A DNA stretch of 64,000 nt from Deltaproteobacteria bacterium (GTDB taxonomy: Bacteria > Desulfobacterota > Desulfuromonadia > Geobacterales > Pseudopelobacteraceae), in contig JAJXWO010000013.1 of assembly GCA_021781535.1 (NCBI GenBank), positions 22,255-86,254 on the forward strand, given 5' to 3'. This document shows, in pieces, positions 1-8,994 of this stretch. The notes below the pieces were generated by a model. That model had not been told where the DNA came from. It worked only from the letters and a program-made list of their open reading frames with translations, and did not search any database. A program made the position numbers and the translations under genes. How positions within the stretch are numbered: the first letter of the stretch is position 1; each line of letters starts with the position of its first letter.

Positions 1-407
1 TGCGATTCTTCCGGCGGCATATCGACCAGGAGGACGCCGTCGACGCCTGATTCTGCTGCATCCCGGCAAAAGTTGTCGTAGCCGTAGGCGTGCACAGGGT
101 TAAGGTAACCCATCAAAATAATCGGAATATGGGAGCGGGTCCGAACTTTTTTCACCAGTTCCAGGATGCCATGAAGTGTTGTACCGGAAGCCAGAGCTCT
201 TTCCGAGGAAAGCTGAATCGTCGGCCCGTCAGCCATCGGGTCCGAAAATGGAACCCCGAGTTCGATAATGTCTGCCCCGGCGTCTTCAAGCACATATATC
301 ATTTCTTCTGTTACGGTCAGATCCGGGTCACCGGCGGTAATAAAAGTTACCAACGCCGTGGCATGTTGTGTCTGAAGCGCACGAAAGCGTGCTGTAAGTC
401 TACTCAT
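1..407 (-). CDS. trpA: Tryptophan synthase alpha subunit, N-terminal part
   Basis: The reverse strand reads from an ATG at 407 and runs off the left edge, giving about 135 N-terminal residues. It shows the TrpA pattern: FITAGDPDL near residue 25, [17 protein letters not shown] near residue 50, and [10 protein letters not shown] near residue 105. TrpA cleaves indole-3-glycerol phosphate and channels indole to TrpB. The gene starts 15 bp downstream of the chemotaxis receptor stop with only a weak ribosome-binding site, so it may be read from the same transcript. Its partner trpB lies 12.8 kb away on the other strand. Identity is secure; only the truncation by the window limits it. Confidence 0.95.
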   Translation of the reverse strand, partial: MSRLTARFRALQTQHATALVTFITAGDPDLTVTEEMIYVLEDAGADIIELGVPFSDPMADGPTIQLSSERALASGTTLHGILELVKKVRTRSHIPIILMGYLNPVHAYGYDNFCRDAAESGVDGVLLVDMPPEES

Positions 408-421
408 GGTTGTTCGGCCGA

Positions 422-2587
422 TCATATCTTGAATCCGGCCATCTCCTTCTTAAGCAGATCAATCTGATGGGTCAGATCCGTAACGGCGCCATTCATGGTT
501 TTTGTCGCATGGCTGTTTGCAACTGTTACGCTTTCTATATTGTGTACCGATTTTGAAATCAAGGTACTGTTATCGACCTGAGAACGGCACGCTTCGCGGA
601 TCTGATCAACCATGGAGGTGACATCCTCCGCTGAATGGGCGATCAAGCTGCTGGCTCGGCTCTGTTCGCGGGTTGAAGTGCGTACATGGATGGTGAGATC
701 CTTCATCCGCTCAACCGCCGCAGAAATCATATCGGTGCCACGAGAGTGCTCACGCGATGAGTTGGCAATACTTTCAACCATATCTTCAACGCTTTCCATG
801 GCTTCCCGGATACTCTGGCTGCCGCGAGCCTGTTCAACCGTTGCCTTGGCAATCTCGCTAACCTGAACTCCGGTCCGCCCAACTCCCGTAACGATCTTTT
901 CAAGCGCAGTACCGGAACGTTGCGATAATCTTTCGCCCGCGGCAATACTGTTCTCAGCTTGGCTGATGGCATCGACGGCACGGCGTGTTTCTTCCTGGAC
1001 CCCTTTTATCACGGTTGCAATTTCCCGGGTGGAGCTGCTCGTACGTTCGGCCAGTTCACGGATTTCGTCGGCAACCACGGCAAACCCTTTGCCATGCTCA
1101 CCGGCCTGGGCTGCTATGATGGCCGCATTGAGTGCCAGAAGATTGGTCTGCTCTGCAACTTCGTCAATAACGGAAAGAATGGCTCCGATATCGTTTACCC
1201 GTATCGAGAGTGTTTCAACCACCTCCGACGTTATCCGGGATGACGCCCTGATCGCCTGCATGCCGGCAATCGCTTCAAGTACAGCATTCTTACCAATCTC
1301 TGCATCGCTTCGTACCGTCTCGGAAATAGCGGCCGAATCCATGGCATTTTTTTCTACCTGTTTAATGCTCGCATCCATCTGGGCGATTGATGAGGCTGTC
1401 ATGGTGGATGCGTCCAGCAAGTTGACGATGCTCGTGCCGATCTCTTTAATTGACGTAGTCATCTGTGTAATGGAAGAACTTACCTCTTCAACAGCTTCTT
1501 CAAGCTTTTCGGCGCTCATTGCGATCTCTTCAATCGTTGCGGCCATCTCAAGTGACGACGCGGATGATTCGGTTGTGGACTCCAAGAGTTTATCGATCCC
1601 CTCGTAAACTTCATGTACCGATTTGTTTATTTGTACGACAGCGTGTGATGCTTCGAGCACAGACTTTTCCTGCATCTGCGCGGAATTTAGCGCCAGACGG
1701 GCACTGTTTTCCAGATTGCTGTCAATAGTGGTGAGCTCTTCTGAAGAGGAACTTATCCGCGCGACAATGCAATGGAGATTTTCAGCCATGGCGTTCATGG
1801 CATGTGCCACATCAGCTGCTTCTCCGCCGCCATGCACATCGAGGCGGGCGTCAAGCCTGCCGCCGGCCATGGCCCGTGCAAATTTGACACAGCTTCTGAG
1901 CGGCCTGGTAATAGAGGTTGTGATGAGATATGAAAACAGAGCGATAAGAACGATTACAGTGATAGTAACCGTTGCAGAGACAATGATTTTTGTTTTGATG
2001 CCTGTTGCGACCTGGTGTTCGGTTGCACTGACATCCTTCCGGATGTGGTCAATCATTTGAGCAACGGCCGTGCTGAACAAACTGAACCGTTGCGACTGGA
2101 TTCCTGCCATAAGAGTGGTGGCTTTAAGCACATCACCCTTGGCTACGGCTGGTAATACCTCATCCAACAACGTTTGTTGATATTCTTTCCAGATGCGGTT
2201 TGCTTTGTTGATAGCAGCAAGCTTCCCAGGAGACCCAGCCGATTCAAGAACAATCCCGAAGTTAAGCTCGATATCTTTTGTGAGGTTTTTAATAGAGGCG
2301 CTTTTCTTTTCGGATGTGGCGCTGTCAGTCCCATGCGTTAAATTCTGCATTTCACTGTTGATCTGGTAAAAGTCAGATTTCAGTAAGGCAATACTTTCAA
2401 GAGCATCTCTGTTTTTCTGGATGTATCGGTAGGTGGCGCCGCCAATTTTTACTTCATTCATCATATACAGACTGATGGCGCCAACCAGCAGAATGCCAAG
2501 TAAAACCGCGGCAAAAAGAAGTACCATCTTAGTGCGAAGGGTGAAGCTGAGGCCAGTTGAACTGGCGGAAGACGTTCCGCTCTCCAC
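422..2587 (-). CDS. Methyl-accepting chemotaxis protein
   Basis: Transmembrane chemoreceptor of 721 residues. TM1 is at about 21-43 and TM2 at about 200-222, enclosing a four-helix-like periplasmic domain. A HAMP domain follows (about 223-275), then a long cytoplasmic signalling coiled coil. The CheA/CheW-binding hairpin tip contains [18 protein letters not shown] and [16 protein letters not shown]. The usual tip reads NAAIEAARAGE; here the Glu is Ile and the Arg is Gln. The start is a GTG preceded by AGGAG at 5-bp spacing. A copy of the dispersed hairpin repeat lies just upstream. The ligand cannot be predicted. Confidence 0.93.
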   Translation of the reverse strand: MESGTSSASSTGLSFTLRTKMVLLFAAVLLGILLVGAISLYMMNEVKIGGATYRYIQKNRDALESIALLKSDFYQINSEMQNLTHGTDSATSEKKSASIKNLTKDIELNFGIVLESAGSPGKLAAINKANRIWKEYQQTLLDEVLPAVAKGDVLKATTLMAGIQSQRFSLFSTAVAQMIDHIRKDVSATEHQVATGIKTKIIVSATVTITVIVLIALFSYLITTSITRPLRSCVKFARAMAGGRLDARLDVHGGGEAADVAHAMNAMAENLHCIVARISSSSEELTTIDSNLENSARLALNSAQMQEKSVLEASHAVVQINKSVHEVYEGIDKLLESTTESSASSLEMAATIEEIAMSAEKLEEAVEEVSSSITQMTTSIKEIGTSIVNLLDASTMTASSIAQMDASIKQVEKNAMDSAAISETVRSDAEIGKNAVLEAIAGMQAIRASSRITSEVVETLSIRVNDIGAILSVIDEVAEQTNLLALNAAIIAAQAGEHGKGFAVVADEIRELAERTSSSTREIATVIKGVQEETRRAVDAISQAENSIAAGERLSQRSGTALEKIVTGVGRTGVQVSEIAKATVEQARGSQSIREAMESVEDMVESIANSSREHSRGTDMISAAVERMKDLTIHVRTSTREQSRASSLIAHSAEDVTSMVDQIREACRSQVDNSTLISKSVHNIESVTVANSHATKTMNGAVTDLTHQIDLLKKEMAGFKI

Positions 2588-2606
2588 AAAAACTCCTCTC
2601 CGGACT

Positions 2607-2684
2607 CTAAAGCTGGATAAATGAATACAATGAAGTCATTTTTTAACAGATAAGCACAGGGAATAACTTCTATTTGCACTAAAG
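2607..2684. repeat. Dispersed hairpin repeat, copy A
   Basis: About 78 bp immediately upstream of the receptor ribosome-binding site. Its core is an imperfect hairpin with arms GAAGT (2632-2636) and ACTTC (2666-2670), followed by a TTTGCACTAAA-like tail. It aligns well with copy B at 4099-4181 and more loosely with copies at 8901 and 59790. The first two both sit directly in front of an AGGAGTTTT ribosome-binding site. Function unknown. Confidence 0.6.
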
Positions 2685-2697
2685 AATGCCGATGATA

Positions 2698-2736
2698 AAA
2701 AAGCCGCCCGACTATAGCAGAGCGGCGACTTTTATA
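2698..2736 (-). terminator. Rho-independent terminator after the lytic transglycosylase gene
   Basis: On the minus strand a GCCGC / GCGGC stem with a loop of about 14 nt is followed by a run of six T. It lies about 75 bp past the stop of the lipoprotein lytic transglycosylase. Confidence 0.65.
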
Positions 2737-2810
2737 TCAAGCAAAAACACCCGGGCACGTGCCTGGAGCATCGTGTTGTACGGCAGCAGACAAGTACTGC
2801 ACCTTTTGGA

Positions 2811-3440
2811 TCAACGGGTCAGCGATGCCGAGTCGGCCAATGCCAGTTTGTCGCTCTGAAGGTCCAGTTCCGCCATCATTTCCCGGCGAACTTTTTGTAT
2901 CTTTTTTATATAAGCATTCGCTTGCGGCCCTTGGCCACAGTAATACTTCTTGGCGCGTTCGAGGTTTCCCCGAGCCATGTCAAGTTTGGTATAAAGCTCA
3001 CAGACCGCGGCTTCGGCGCATTTCCCATCGTCCAGCATATCTTTTACGGAAAAGCCGTGGCTTTTGGCACGGCGCGGCATCAACTGCCAGACTCCGACAG
3101 CTCCTTTTGTTGAAACTGCCCGGGAGGAGAGCCGGTGGCCGCCTGTTTCAACCAGCGCGATCTCGGCCAGATCGAATGGCATGAAAACGGTACCGGCCGT
3201 CTTGTCAAAACAGATTGCTGCTAACTGATGTGCTCGTTCGGGTGACGTTATGCGGGAAAATGCCAGCTCAATAACTTCTTGCTGTTTTTTCCGCTGGGTA
3301 AGTGAGACGCTGTTGTTGTCGAGGATGGAGGGTTCGGTGGCCAGCGACGTGGTCGAATGGTTGTCTGTCGGTTTAAACGGGGCGTTTTCACACGCGGTCA
3401 ATACTAACAGACACGTAAGATAGATAAGTTTTTTTCGCAT
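2811..3440 (-). CDS. Lipoprotein with lytic transglycosylase (SLT-like) domain
   Basis: Protein of 209 residues when started at the ATG at 3440. That start gives a lipoprotein signal: MRKK, a hydrophobic stretch, then the lipobox LTAC. An upstream in-frame Met (3494) would bury the signal and is rejected. The C-terminal half has the SLT pattern: catalytic Glu in ALVETGG and the following GAVGVWQLMP. It would cleave the glycan strand of peptidoglycan, anchored in a membrane facing the periplasm. It is shorter than Slt70-type enzymes and has no TPR region. The gene has a clear promoter and a structured leader. Confidence 0.8.
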   Translation of the reverse strand: MRKKLIYLTCLLVLTACENAPFKPTDNHSTTSLATEPSILDNNSVSLTQRKKQQEVIELAFSRITSPERAHQLAAICFDKTAGTVFMPFDLAEIALVETGGHRLSSRAVSTKGAVGVWQLMPRRAKSHGFSVKDMLDDGKCAEAAVCELYTKLDMARGNLERAKKYYCGQGPQANAYIKKIQKVRREMMAELDLQSDKLALADSASLTR

Positions 3441-3471
3441 AATATAAGAGTAGGGAAGTTGTATCGGCTTT

Positions 3472-3518
3472 GCCGGAGCGGCGTCGTTGCCCACAGACTT
3501 CGAGGGCGTATCTCCGGC
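3472..3518 (-). promoter_or_regulatory. Structured 5' leader of the lytic transglycosylase gene
   Basis: The mRNA leader, about 150 nt from the predicted promoter, contains a perfect 7-bp stem GCCGGAG / CTCCGGC. This encloses a second stem GCCC / GGGC. A further GTCCC / GGGAC stem lies upstream around 3540-3575. I could not match it to a riboswitch family I know (not c-di-GMP-I, TPP, SAM or cobalamin). Confidence 0.4.
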
Positions 3519-3604
3519 GGGGTACTCCTTTCTTAGTTATTTTGTCCCTGAAACGTCAAAATCCCGATTTCCGGGACTTTGATGATTCTGTACAAGGTGG
3601 CTGG

Positions 3605-3633
3605 ACAATATCGTGCCAAGCGCTATATGTCAA
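3605..3633 (-). promoter_or_regulatory. Sigma-70 type promoter for the lytic transglycosylase gene
   Basis: On the minus strand: TTGACA (3633-3628), a 17-bp spacer, then TATTGT (3610-3605). The -35 matches the consensus fully and the -10 at four of six positions. Transcription would start near 3598, about 155 nt before the chosen ATG. Confidence 0.6.
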
Positions 3634-3678
3634 CCTAATTTCGATAATAATCAGTTGTATCAGGTAGTTATGTCTACG

Positions 3679-4086
3679 CTACTCTTCTTCTGACAGCTCT
3701 TTGAGGGTTACGCCATTCAGTACGCCGCGGACCTCTCCTTGTACCCGCCTCCATACCGGATGAACATTGCAGTCCCCTGAACGGTCACAATTGGCAGGAA
3801 TATCAACGCAACGGTTCGGAACTATCGGGCCTTCAACCGCCTCGACGACTTCCAAAAGTGTAATATTCTCAGGCGCGCGTCCCAGCATAAAGCCGCCGCC
3901 GGTGCCCCGAAACGACTTTACCAGCCCCATTTTACTGAACTGCTGGAATATTTTGGCGAGAAACGTTGGCGGGACATCAACTGCAGCAGCAATGTCGCTC
4001 AGCAGGCAGACCTTATCAAGCGGTTTTCCCGCCAGATACACGATGCCCCTGATTGCATATTCACCTTTACGAGTAAGCTCCATCAT
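3679..4086 (-). CDS. Rrf2-family transcriptional regulator
   Basis: Protein of 135 residues, the usual Rrf2 length. It has a winged helix from residue 1 (MELTRKGEYAIRGIVYLAG, then PPTFLAKIFQQFSKMGLV), the GTGGGF wing, and a C-terminal dimerisation helix. Three cysteines near residues 92-106 (CVDIPANCDRSGDC) fit the Fe-S ligand spacing of IscR/NsrR-type members, so redox, NO or Fe-S sensing is plausible. Targets are unknown. The start is an ATG behind AGGAGTTTTGT, downstream of dispersed repeat copy B. Confidence 0.9.
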   Translation of the reverse strand: MMELTRKGEYAIRGIVYLAGKPLDKVCLLSDIAAAVDVPPTFLAKIFQQFSKMGLVKSFRGTGGGFMLGRAPENITLLEVVEAVEGPIVPNRCVDIPANCDRSGDCNVHPVWRRVQGEVRGVLNGVTLKELSEEE

Positions 4087-4098
4087 ACAAAACTCCTA

Positions 4099-4181
4099 AC
4101 CCTGATAGACAGGATACTGTGTGATATTGAAGTCATATTTTACCAGAAACGAGCATAAAATAACTTCTTGTACACTAAAAG
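4099..4181. repeat. Dispersed hairpin repeat, copy B
   Basis: Lies in the leader of the Rrf2 gene. It contains a good hairpin: GAAGT-TATTTTA pairs with TAAAATA-ACTTC (about 4130-4167). The left end CCTGATAGACAGGATA matches CCTGATAAACGGGATA of copy D at 59790 and a near-identical stretch of copy C at 8901. The right end reads TACACTAAAA. Confidence 0.65.
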
Positions 4182-4258
4182 ACAATTTATATCCTTTTAG
4201 GAGGTTTTGCAGAGTTTGTCAACAGTATTTTATAAGGTTATGTTGGGTGCTACTTATC

Positions 4259-4310
4259 CCCATAGGCAGGATACATGCGTTAACGGAGCTGTTTTTTGCC
4301 GGCTTTGATG
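4259..4310. repeat. Possible partial copy E of the dispersed repeat
   Basis: The stretch CATAGGCAGGATACATGCGT, then TAACG, resembles the left end of copies C and D. The hairpin half is not conserved. The region between tatC (4392) and the Rrf2 gene (4086) holds only copies B and E and no gene I can support. Confidence 0.35.
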
Positions 4311-4391
4311 AACGCTATACGTGTGGTAATAAATTATTTCTGCAAAAACAGAAAGCCTTTCTATCGTGTTGCTGGCCTGAGGAAATCACTT

Positions 4392-5237
4392 CTAACCGGC
4401 CAAAGGTTCAGCTTCAATTGGAACCTTTTTTTTGCCGAAAATCAATGCAACCCAGATACTTATTTCGTACATCAAGTACATCGGAATCATGATTACGAAC
4501 ATGGTAATGAGATCGGCATGAAACGCAGCGACAATTGCACTGGCGAGTAATGCATATTTCCGTTTGGGTGCCAGAAGTTGATAATTGACAATCCCGAAGC
4601 GTGCCAGCAACAGCGTCAGGACCGGCAACTCGAAGATGAGGCCGAAGATCAGGATCAATCGCAGGCAAAAATTTACGTATGCACTGATGTTGAACCAGCT
4701 CTGCAGACCTTCAGCTTCGTATGAAAGGGAAAAATTTATGATCACCGGCCAGATGATAATCAAAAAAAACAGTGCACCAACGCAGAAGGTAATGGTGGCA
4801 GCGGTTACAAAAGGGACAACCATCCGTCGTTCACGCCGTGTCAGTCCGGGCGCGATAAATAACCAGACCTGGTAAAAAACTATCGGCAAAACGAGGACAA
4901 AGCCGGCCAGCATGGAAATTTTACACTGCATGAAAAACGGCTCCAGCGGAGCGCTGTAATTGAGTACGTGCTGTTTTTGGGGAGCATTGACATCCTTGTC
5001 CAGATCGAAGTGGGCATACAACGCCGGTGCCCGCTCCTTGACCTTGGCATAGACCGATTTCTTGATTTCGGTCAGGTAGGTTGCACCGGTCAACGGCTTT
5101 TCTATGAAATGAAGCAGATCAGTGGAAAAATTCCACGCCACACCCATGCCGATCACCACCGCGATAACAATGACGACCAGCCGCTTGCGCAGTTCAACCA
5201 GGTGTTCAATAAAAGGGATTACTTTTTCTTCGCTCAT
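4392..5237 (-). CDS. tatC: Sec-independent protein translocase TatC
   Basis: Polytopic inner-membrane protein of 281 residues with six predicted membrane segments, a typical TatC. It starts with the conserved N-terminal HLVELRKRL helix and shows the periplasmic loop region and the later FELPVLTLLLARFGIV segment. TatC is the receptor for twin-arginine signal peptides of folded exported proteins. The periplasmic loop after TM1 is long (about residues 43-100). No tatA/tatB lies nearby. The start at 5237 has AGAAGGA just upstream. Confidence 0.95.
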   Translation of the reverse strand: MSEEKVIPFIEHLVELRKRLVVIVIAVVIGMGVAWNFSTDLLHFIEKPLTGATYLTEIKKSVYAKVKERAPALYAHFDLDKDVNAPQKQHVLNYSAPLEPFFMQCKISMLAGFVLVLPIVFYQVWLFIAPGLTRRERRMVVPFVTAATITFCVGALFFLIIIWPVIINFSLSYEAEGLQSWFNISAYVNFCLRLILIFGLIFELPVLTLLLARFGIVNYQLLAPKRKYALLASAIVAAFHADLITMFVIMIPMYLMYEISIWVALIFGKKKVPIEAEPLAG

Positions 5238-5292
5238 TCCTTCTTCCTATCACAGGGGCGTACCGGCTTGCAACCTGATTTCCATAAACGTT

Positions 5293-7683
5293 TCAGCGTC
5301 TCTTCCGGGGTCCACTTTTCCCTTTGCCGGGCCGGTCGCCTGTGATGCGCGTGCCGTCCTGGTTGTGAACGTCGATCCGCGGTTTTAGGCCAGTTAACCG
5401 TTTGCCTCGCAGCGGAATGCGCGGATATTCTTCCAAACCGGCCGTGGTGCGGCCTGTCCGAGAGTCCGGAAACTGCGCAGTATGAGCTGCAAGAAGGAAC
5501 TCGATCCGCCGTGTAGCCGGAGAAACCGACGCTACGGTGATTCGTGCCTCATCCCCGATCCGGAATACTTTTCCGGTGCGACGGCCGATCAGGGAGTGCT
5601 GCTTCTCGGCATGATTGTACTGGTCGTCCGTCAGGGTCGAGATATGCACCAGGCCCTCAACGAACAGTTCTTTCAGTTCCACGAAGAAGCCGAAGGCGGT
5701 CACCCCGGTGATGTAACCGTCAAACTCCTCCCCCACATGCTGCTGCATGTACTGAAGCTTTTTCATTTCCACCACATCCCGTTCAGCTTCCATTGCGACC
5801 CGTTCGCGCTTGCTGGTGTGCTCGGCAACCTCATCCAGCCGTTCGGTGGCAATAGCAAGCTGCCTGGAGGCACGCTTATTTCCCCCCTCCCGACCTCCCC
5901 CCGCTGGGGGGAGGAGGTTGACTCCCTCCCCAGGAGGGGGAGGGGCGGGGAGGGGGATGCTGGGGGTGAGGGCTAACGCCGCCTTCAATATCCGATGCAC
6001 CACCAGATCGGGATAGCGCCGGATCGGGGAGGTAAAGTGGCAGTAACAGTCCGACGCCAGGCCGAAATGCCCGACATTATCGGCGGCATAGCGGGCCTGC
6101 CGCATGCAGCGGAGCAGGGAGTAATTGATCATCCGCTCTTCGGGACGGCCGTCGGCCTGGGCCAGCAGGCGCTGGAGTTCCGACGGCTTGACCTTCTCAT
6201 CAACAAGTTTGAATTCGTAGCCGAATCCAAAGACAAATTCCTGGAATATCTGCAGTTTGGCCGGATCCGGATTCTCGTGGACCCGATAGAGAAAAGGGAT
6301 GTCCCTGCTGGTGATGTACCGTGCCACCGCCTCATTGGCGGCCAGCATGAACTCCTCGATCAGCTGGTGCGCCAGGTTGCGTTCGGCACGGATGATTCCT
6401 TCGGTCAGCCCGGTCAGGCCGATGATGATCTCCGGTTCGGGGAGGTCAAAATCGATGCTGCCCCGTTTTTTGCGCATCGCCATCAGAATCAGCGCCAGTT
6501 CCTTCATCTCCAGCAGCATCGGCGCCACCGGTCGGTATTTGTCGGCCAGTTCGCGGTCATCGTCGACAATAATCTGTTTCACAATCGTATAGGTCAGGCG
6601 GGCCGCACTCTGGATGACGCTCGGATAGAAGGAGGATTCAAGCATGGCGCCGTTGCGGTCAAAGAGCATTTCTGCCGTCATCGTCAAGCGGTCAACGTGC
6701 GGGTTGAGCGAGCAGATGCCGTTTGAAAGCCGCTCGGGCAGCATCGGGATGCAGCGGTCCGGGAAGTAGACCGAAGTCCCGCGCAGGTAGGCTTCCTGGT
6801 CCAGCGGGCTGTCTTTTGTGACATAGTTGGAAACATCGGCAATCGACACCCAGAGCCGGAAATGCTCGCCCTCGCGGCGCAGGGATACGGCGTCGTCAAA
6901 GTCGCGGGCCGTCTCGCCGTCGATGGTCACGGTCGGCATCGAACGCAGGTCCATGCGCCCTTTCAGATCGCCACTGGAAACCGTATCGGCAATGTTCTCG
7001 GCCTCGGCCAGCACGTCCGGTCCAAAGACGTGCGGCAGGTCGAAACGACGAATCACCGACTGTACCTCAACCTCCGGATCATCCGGCCACCCGAGAACCT
7101 CGGCGATTTTCCCTTCGGCAGGGCGCCCGCCAACAGGGTATGACGTCAATTCGGCCACCACCTGATGGCCGTCTTGCGCCAGACCACGCCCCGTGGCCGG
7201 AATCGCCACCACCAGATTCAACCGCTGGTCATCGGGGATGACGATCGCGCCACGCCTGGTTTCTTCATAGCGCCCGACGACGCGACTGGTGGTACGTTCG
7301 ACCACCGCCAGCACCCTCCCGTCACGCTTGTTTCCTCCCATGCGGCTCGGGGCGGAACTTGCCTCCACCAGATCGCCGTGCATTGCACCTTTCAAAAACT
7401 TTGACGGTATGAATATGTCCTCCCCGCCGTCATCCGGAGTCACAAAACCGTAGCCGTCGCGGTGTATCGAAATTCGGCCACGAATCGTTTTCATTTTTCC
7501 CGGCAAACTGTAGCTGTTTCCCTTCAGCCGGACCACTTCGCCGTCTTCGTTCATATCTTCCAGCATGTTTTTTAGTTCCCGCTTGACATGGCGACCACCA
7601 AAGGCACGTAAAAGAGCGTCAAAATGGATTGTTCCCTCCTGCTGTTTAAAAAAAGCCAGTATATGTTTTTTAGTGAGATTCAT
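5293..7683 (-). CDS. rnr: Ribonuclease R
   Basis: 3'-5' exoribonuclease of 796 residues. It has an N-terminal helix-turn-helix/cold-shock region, then the catalytic RNB domain (TIDGETARDFDDAVSL near residue 255, the acidic metal-binding cluster; ADVSNYV). A C-terminal S1 domain reads FDGYITGVTAFGFFVEL, followed by a short basic tail (GKGKSGPRKRR). RNase R degrades structured RNA. Between about residues 572 and 602 the RNB end is interrupted by a Pro/Gly-rich stretch encoded by a GC-rich palindromic element; the frame stays open on both sides. The start has GGAGCGG upstream. Confidence 0.95.
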   Translation of the reverse strand: MNLTKKHILAFFKQQEGTIHFDALLRAFGGRHVKRELKNMLEDMNEDGEVVRLKGNSYSLPGKMKTIRGRISIHRDGYGFVTPDDGGEDIFIPSKFLKGAMHGDLVEASSAPSRMGGNKRDGRVLAVVERTTSRVVGRYEETRRGAIVIPDDQRLNLVVAIPATGRGLAQDGHQVVAELTSYPVGGRPAEGKIAEVLGWPDDPEVEVQSVIRRFDLPHVFGPDVLAEAENIADTVSSGDLKGRMDLRSMPTVTIDGETARDFDDAVSLRREGEHFRLWVSIADVSNYVTKDSPLDQEAYLRGTSVYFPDRCIPMLPERLSNGICSLNPHVDRLTMTAEMLFDRNGAMLESSFYPSVIQSAARLTYTIVKQIIVDDDRELADKYRPVAPMLLEMKELALILMAMRKKRGSIDFDLPEPEIIIGLTGLTEGIIRAERNLAHQLIEEFMLAANEAVARYITSRDIPFLYRVHENPDPAKLQIFQEFVFGFGYEFKLVDEKVKPSELQRLLAQADGRPEERMINYSLLRCMRQARYAADNVGHFGLASDCYCHFTSPIRRYPDLVVHRILKAALALTPSIPLPAPPPPGEGVNLLPPAGGGREGGNKRASRQLAIATERLDEVAEHTSKRERVAMEAERDVVEMKKLQYMQQHVGEEFDGYITGVTAFGFFVELKELFVEGLVHISTLTDDQYNHAEKQHSLIGRRTGKVFRIGDEARITVASVSPATRRIEFLLAAHTAQFPDSRTGRTTAGLEEYPRIPLRGKRLTGLKPRIDVHNQDGTRITGDRPGKGKSGPRKRR
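5879..5968. repeat. GC-rich palindromic element inserted in frame in rnr
   Basis: About 90 bp with two tandem hairpins: CCTCCCCCCGCTGGGGGGAGG-type and CCCTCCCC-AGGA-GGGGAGGG-type. It is a multiple of three in effect, so RNase R stays open and gains roughly 30 Pro/Gly-rich residues just before the KRASRQLA segment. It looks like a mobile intergenic palindrome captured inside a gene. Exact ends cannot be set without a homologue. Confidence 0.7.
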
Positions 7684-7743
7684 TGATCCGCTCCTCGATG
7701 ATCCGCGTGGTCGTATTTGATGGCACAGTGTCTGTAATTGCTT

Positions 7744-8520
7744 TTAACTCGCTTCACTTCCTTGGCTCTGCCGGCTCTGGGCAAGAATCTCGGCCGCCAG
7801 ATCGAGGTTGGTTTCCGGGTTTAAGGTGGGTCCAAGCAGCCGGACCTGGCCAACCCGGGTAAGCAACCGGTCGTCATGGCCTGCTGCGGGGCAGAGTCTG
7901 CGCAGTTCGCTTACCAGGTAGGCAAAGTTCAGTTCCCGGGACAGCTTCATGGCTGCGCCGAATCCATTATAGGTCACGCCGTTCTGGCGAAAGACAACTG
8001 GCGGCCGCGTGCCGGCATAAAGATAAAGAACCTTTCCCCGCTCCTCGGTTGTTATCTCTTCCTGGCGTTCGACCGTGCTGGTCATCGGTATTCCGCCGGA
8101 AAGAAGGGTCTTGCCGATGCTGAGCTTGCGCTCGGTAACCGTTTTTAGCTCGGAAGTCCCCGCAATGCTCGTGCCCTGCAGTAGAAGGTCAATCTCTTCA
8201 TAGGGGATCTCCTCCTGTTGCCCGTTACTCATTTCAATAAGGAGTGACATTTTGGTGAACTGAAAGCGGCGGACGATGAAATTGCTTGCTCTGCTGCGAA
8301 CCGCCATGGCATCGATGATCAGCGTTGAGAATCCGCTCTGCTCCAGTTTCTTCGCCACTGTCCGTGCCATTTCTCTGTCAGCGAAGCTGGCCACCACGGC
8401 AGGTCCGGCGCCGATCATGCGCGGTCGCGCTTCGAAGGCGGTTATACCGAGTACGCCGGCGAGTGACTGGACCAACTCGGGTGTCTCTTCTTTCCAGCGG
8501 TTGATGACAACGACATGCAT
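7744..8520 (-). CDS. Conserved hypothetical protein next to rnr
   Basis: Protein of 258 residues starting at the ATG at 8520, chosen because GGGGAGG lies 6 bp upstream (an upstream in-frame start at 8577 has none). There is no signal peptide or membrane segment. The N-terminal third (MHVVVINRWKEE, GPAVVASFADREMARTVAKKL) looks like a small alpha/beta domain. The middle contains EEIPYEEIDLLLQGT, like a strand-rich binding domain. I do not recognise the family. It sits 60 bp upstream of rnr and may share its transcript. Confidence 0.7.
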   Translation of the reverse strand: MHVVVINRWKEETPELVQSLAGVLGITAFEARPRMIGAGPAVVASFADREMARTVAKKLEQSGFSTLIIDAMAVRSRASNFIVRRFQFTKMSLLIEMSNGQQEEIPYEEIDLLLQGTSIAGTSELKTVTERKLSIGKTLLSGGIPMTSTVERQEEITTEERGKVLYLYAGTRPPVVFRQNGVTYNGFGAAMKLSRELNFAYLVSELRRLCPAAGHDDRLLTRVGQVRLLGPTLNPETNLDLAAEILAQSRQSQGSEAS

Positions 8521-8900
8521 GTGAACCTCCCCGAGACGATACTCCTCACCATTTTTCCGGCAGATTGTAGACGTCATACCTCATGTGGCCATATATGCAA
8601 ACTAGCATAGCAGATTATAATCTGCTTCTGAATAAAATCCCTCAGATGAAGTAGGCGGTGAAAAGGTGAACAAGCGGATCCGGGCACGCGGTAACGAACT
8701 GCGGCGTATCCTGATCCGTAGCGGCGTTACAATCGCTGGCCGAGCGGGTGAATCAGAAAAAGCTGTGATGTGGCGGGGTGAAGGAGTCTTACGCGAATAT
8801 GGACGGTTCGCTTGGTCCTGCCCGAATAACTCACTTTTGAGGATATTTTTTGTATCCACTCGCGAAAAATATGCTAATATCTCGATTCTTTTTAAGCAAA

Positions 8901-8980
8901 TCCTGATAAAACGGGATAAGTGCGTTAACGAAACCAATTTCTGCCAGAAAAGAGCAGAAATATCTTCTAACTTACTACTA
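8901..8980. repeat. Dispersed hairpin repeat, copy C, in the ribH leader
   Basis: The 8521-8994 gap is the divergent promoter region for the rnr-side and ribH-side runs. I see no convincing gene in it. Its right part holds copy C: CCTGATAAAACGGGATAAG, then a perfect 8-bp hairpin ATTTCTGC / GCAGAAAT (about 8937-8961), then ACTTAC. It ends next to the ribH ribosome-binding site (GGGAGG). Confidence 0.6.
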
Positions 8981-8994
8981 TCCGGGAGGTAGCC

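Noticed and set aside
5995..6726. Long open frames on the plus strand opposite RNase R
   Set aside because: They lie wholly antisense to a gene with secure domain content; GC-rich third positions create such mirror frames.
8521..8994. FMN riboswitch in front of ribH
   Set aside because: The conserved RFN boxes are absent from the leader.
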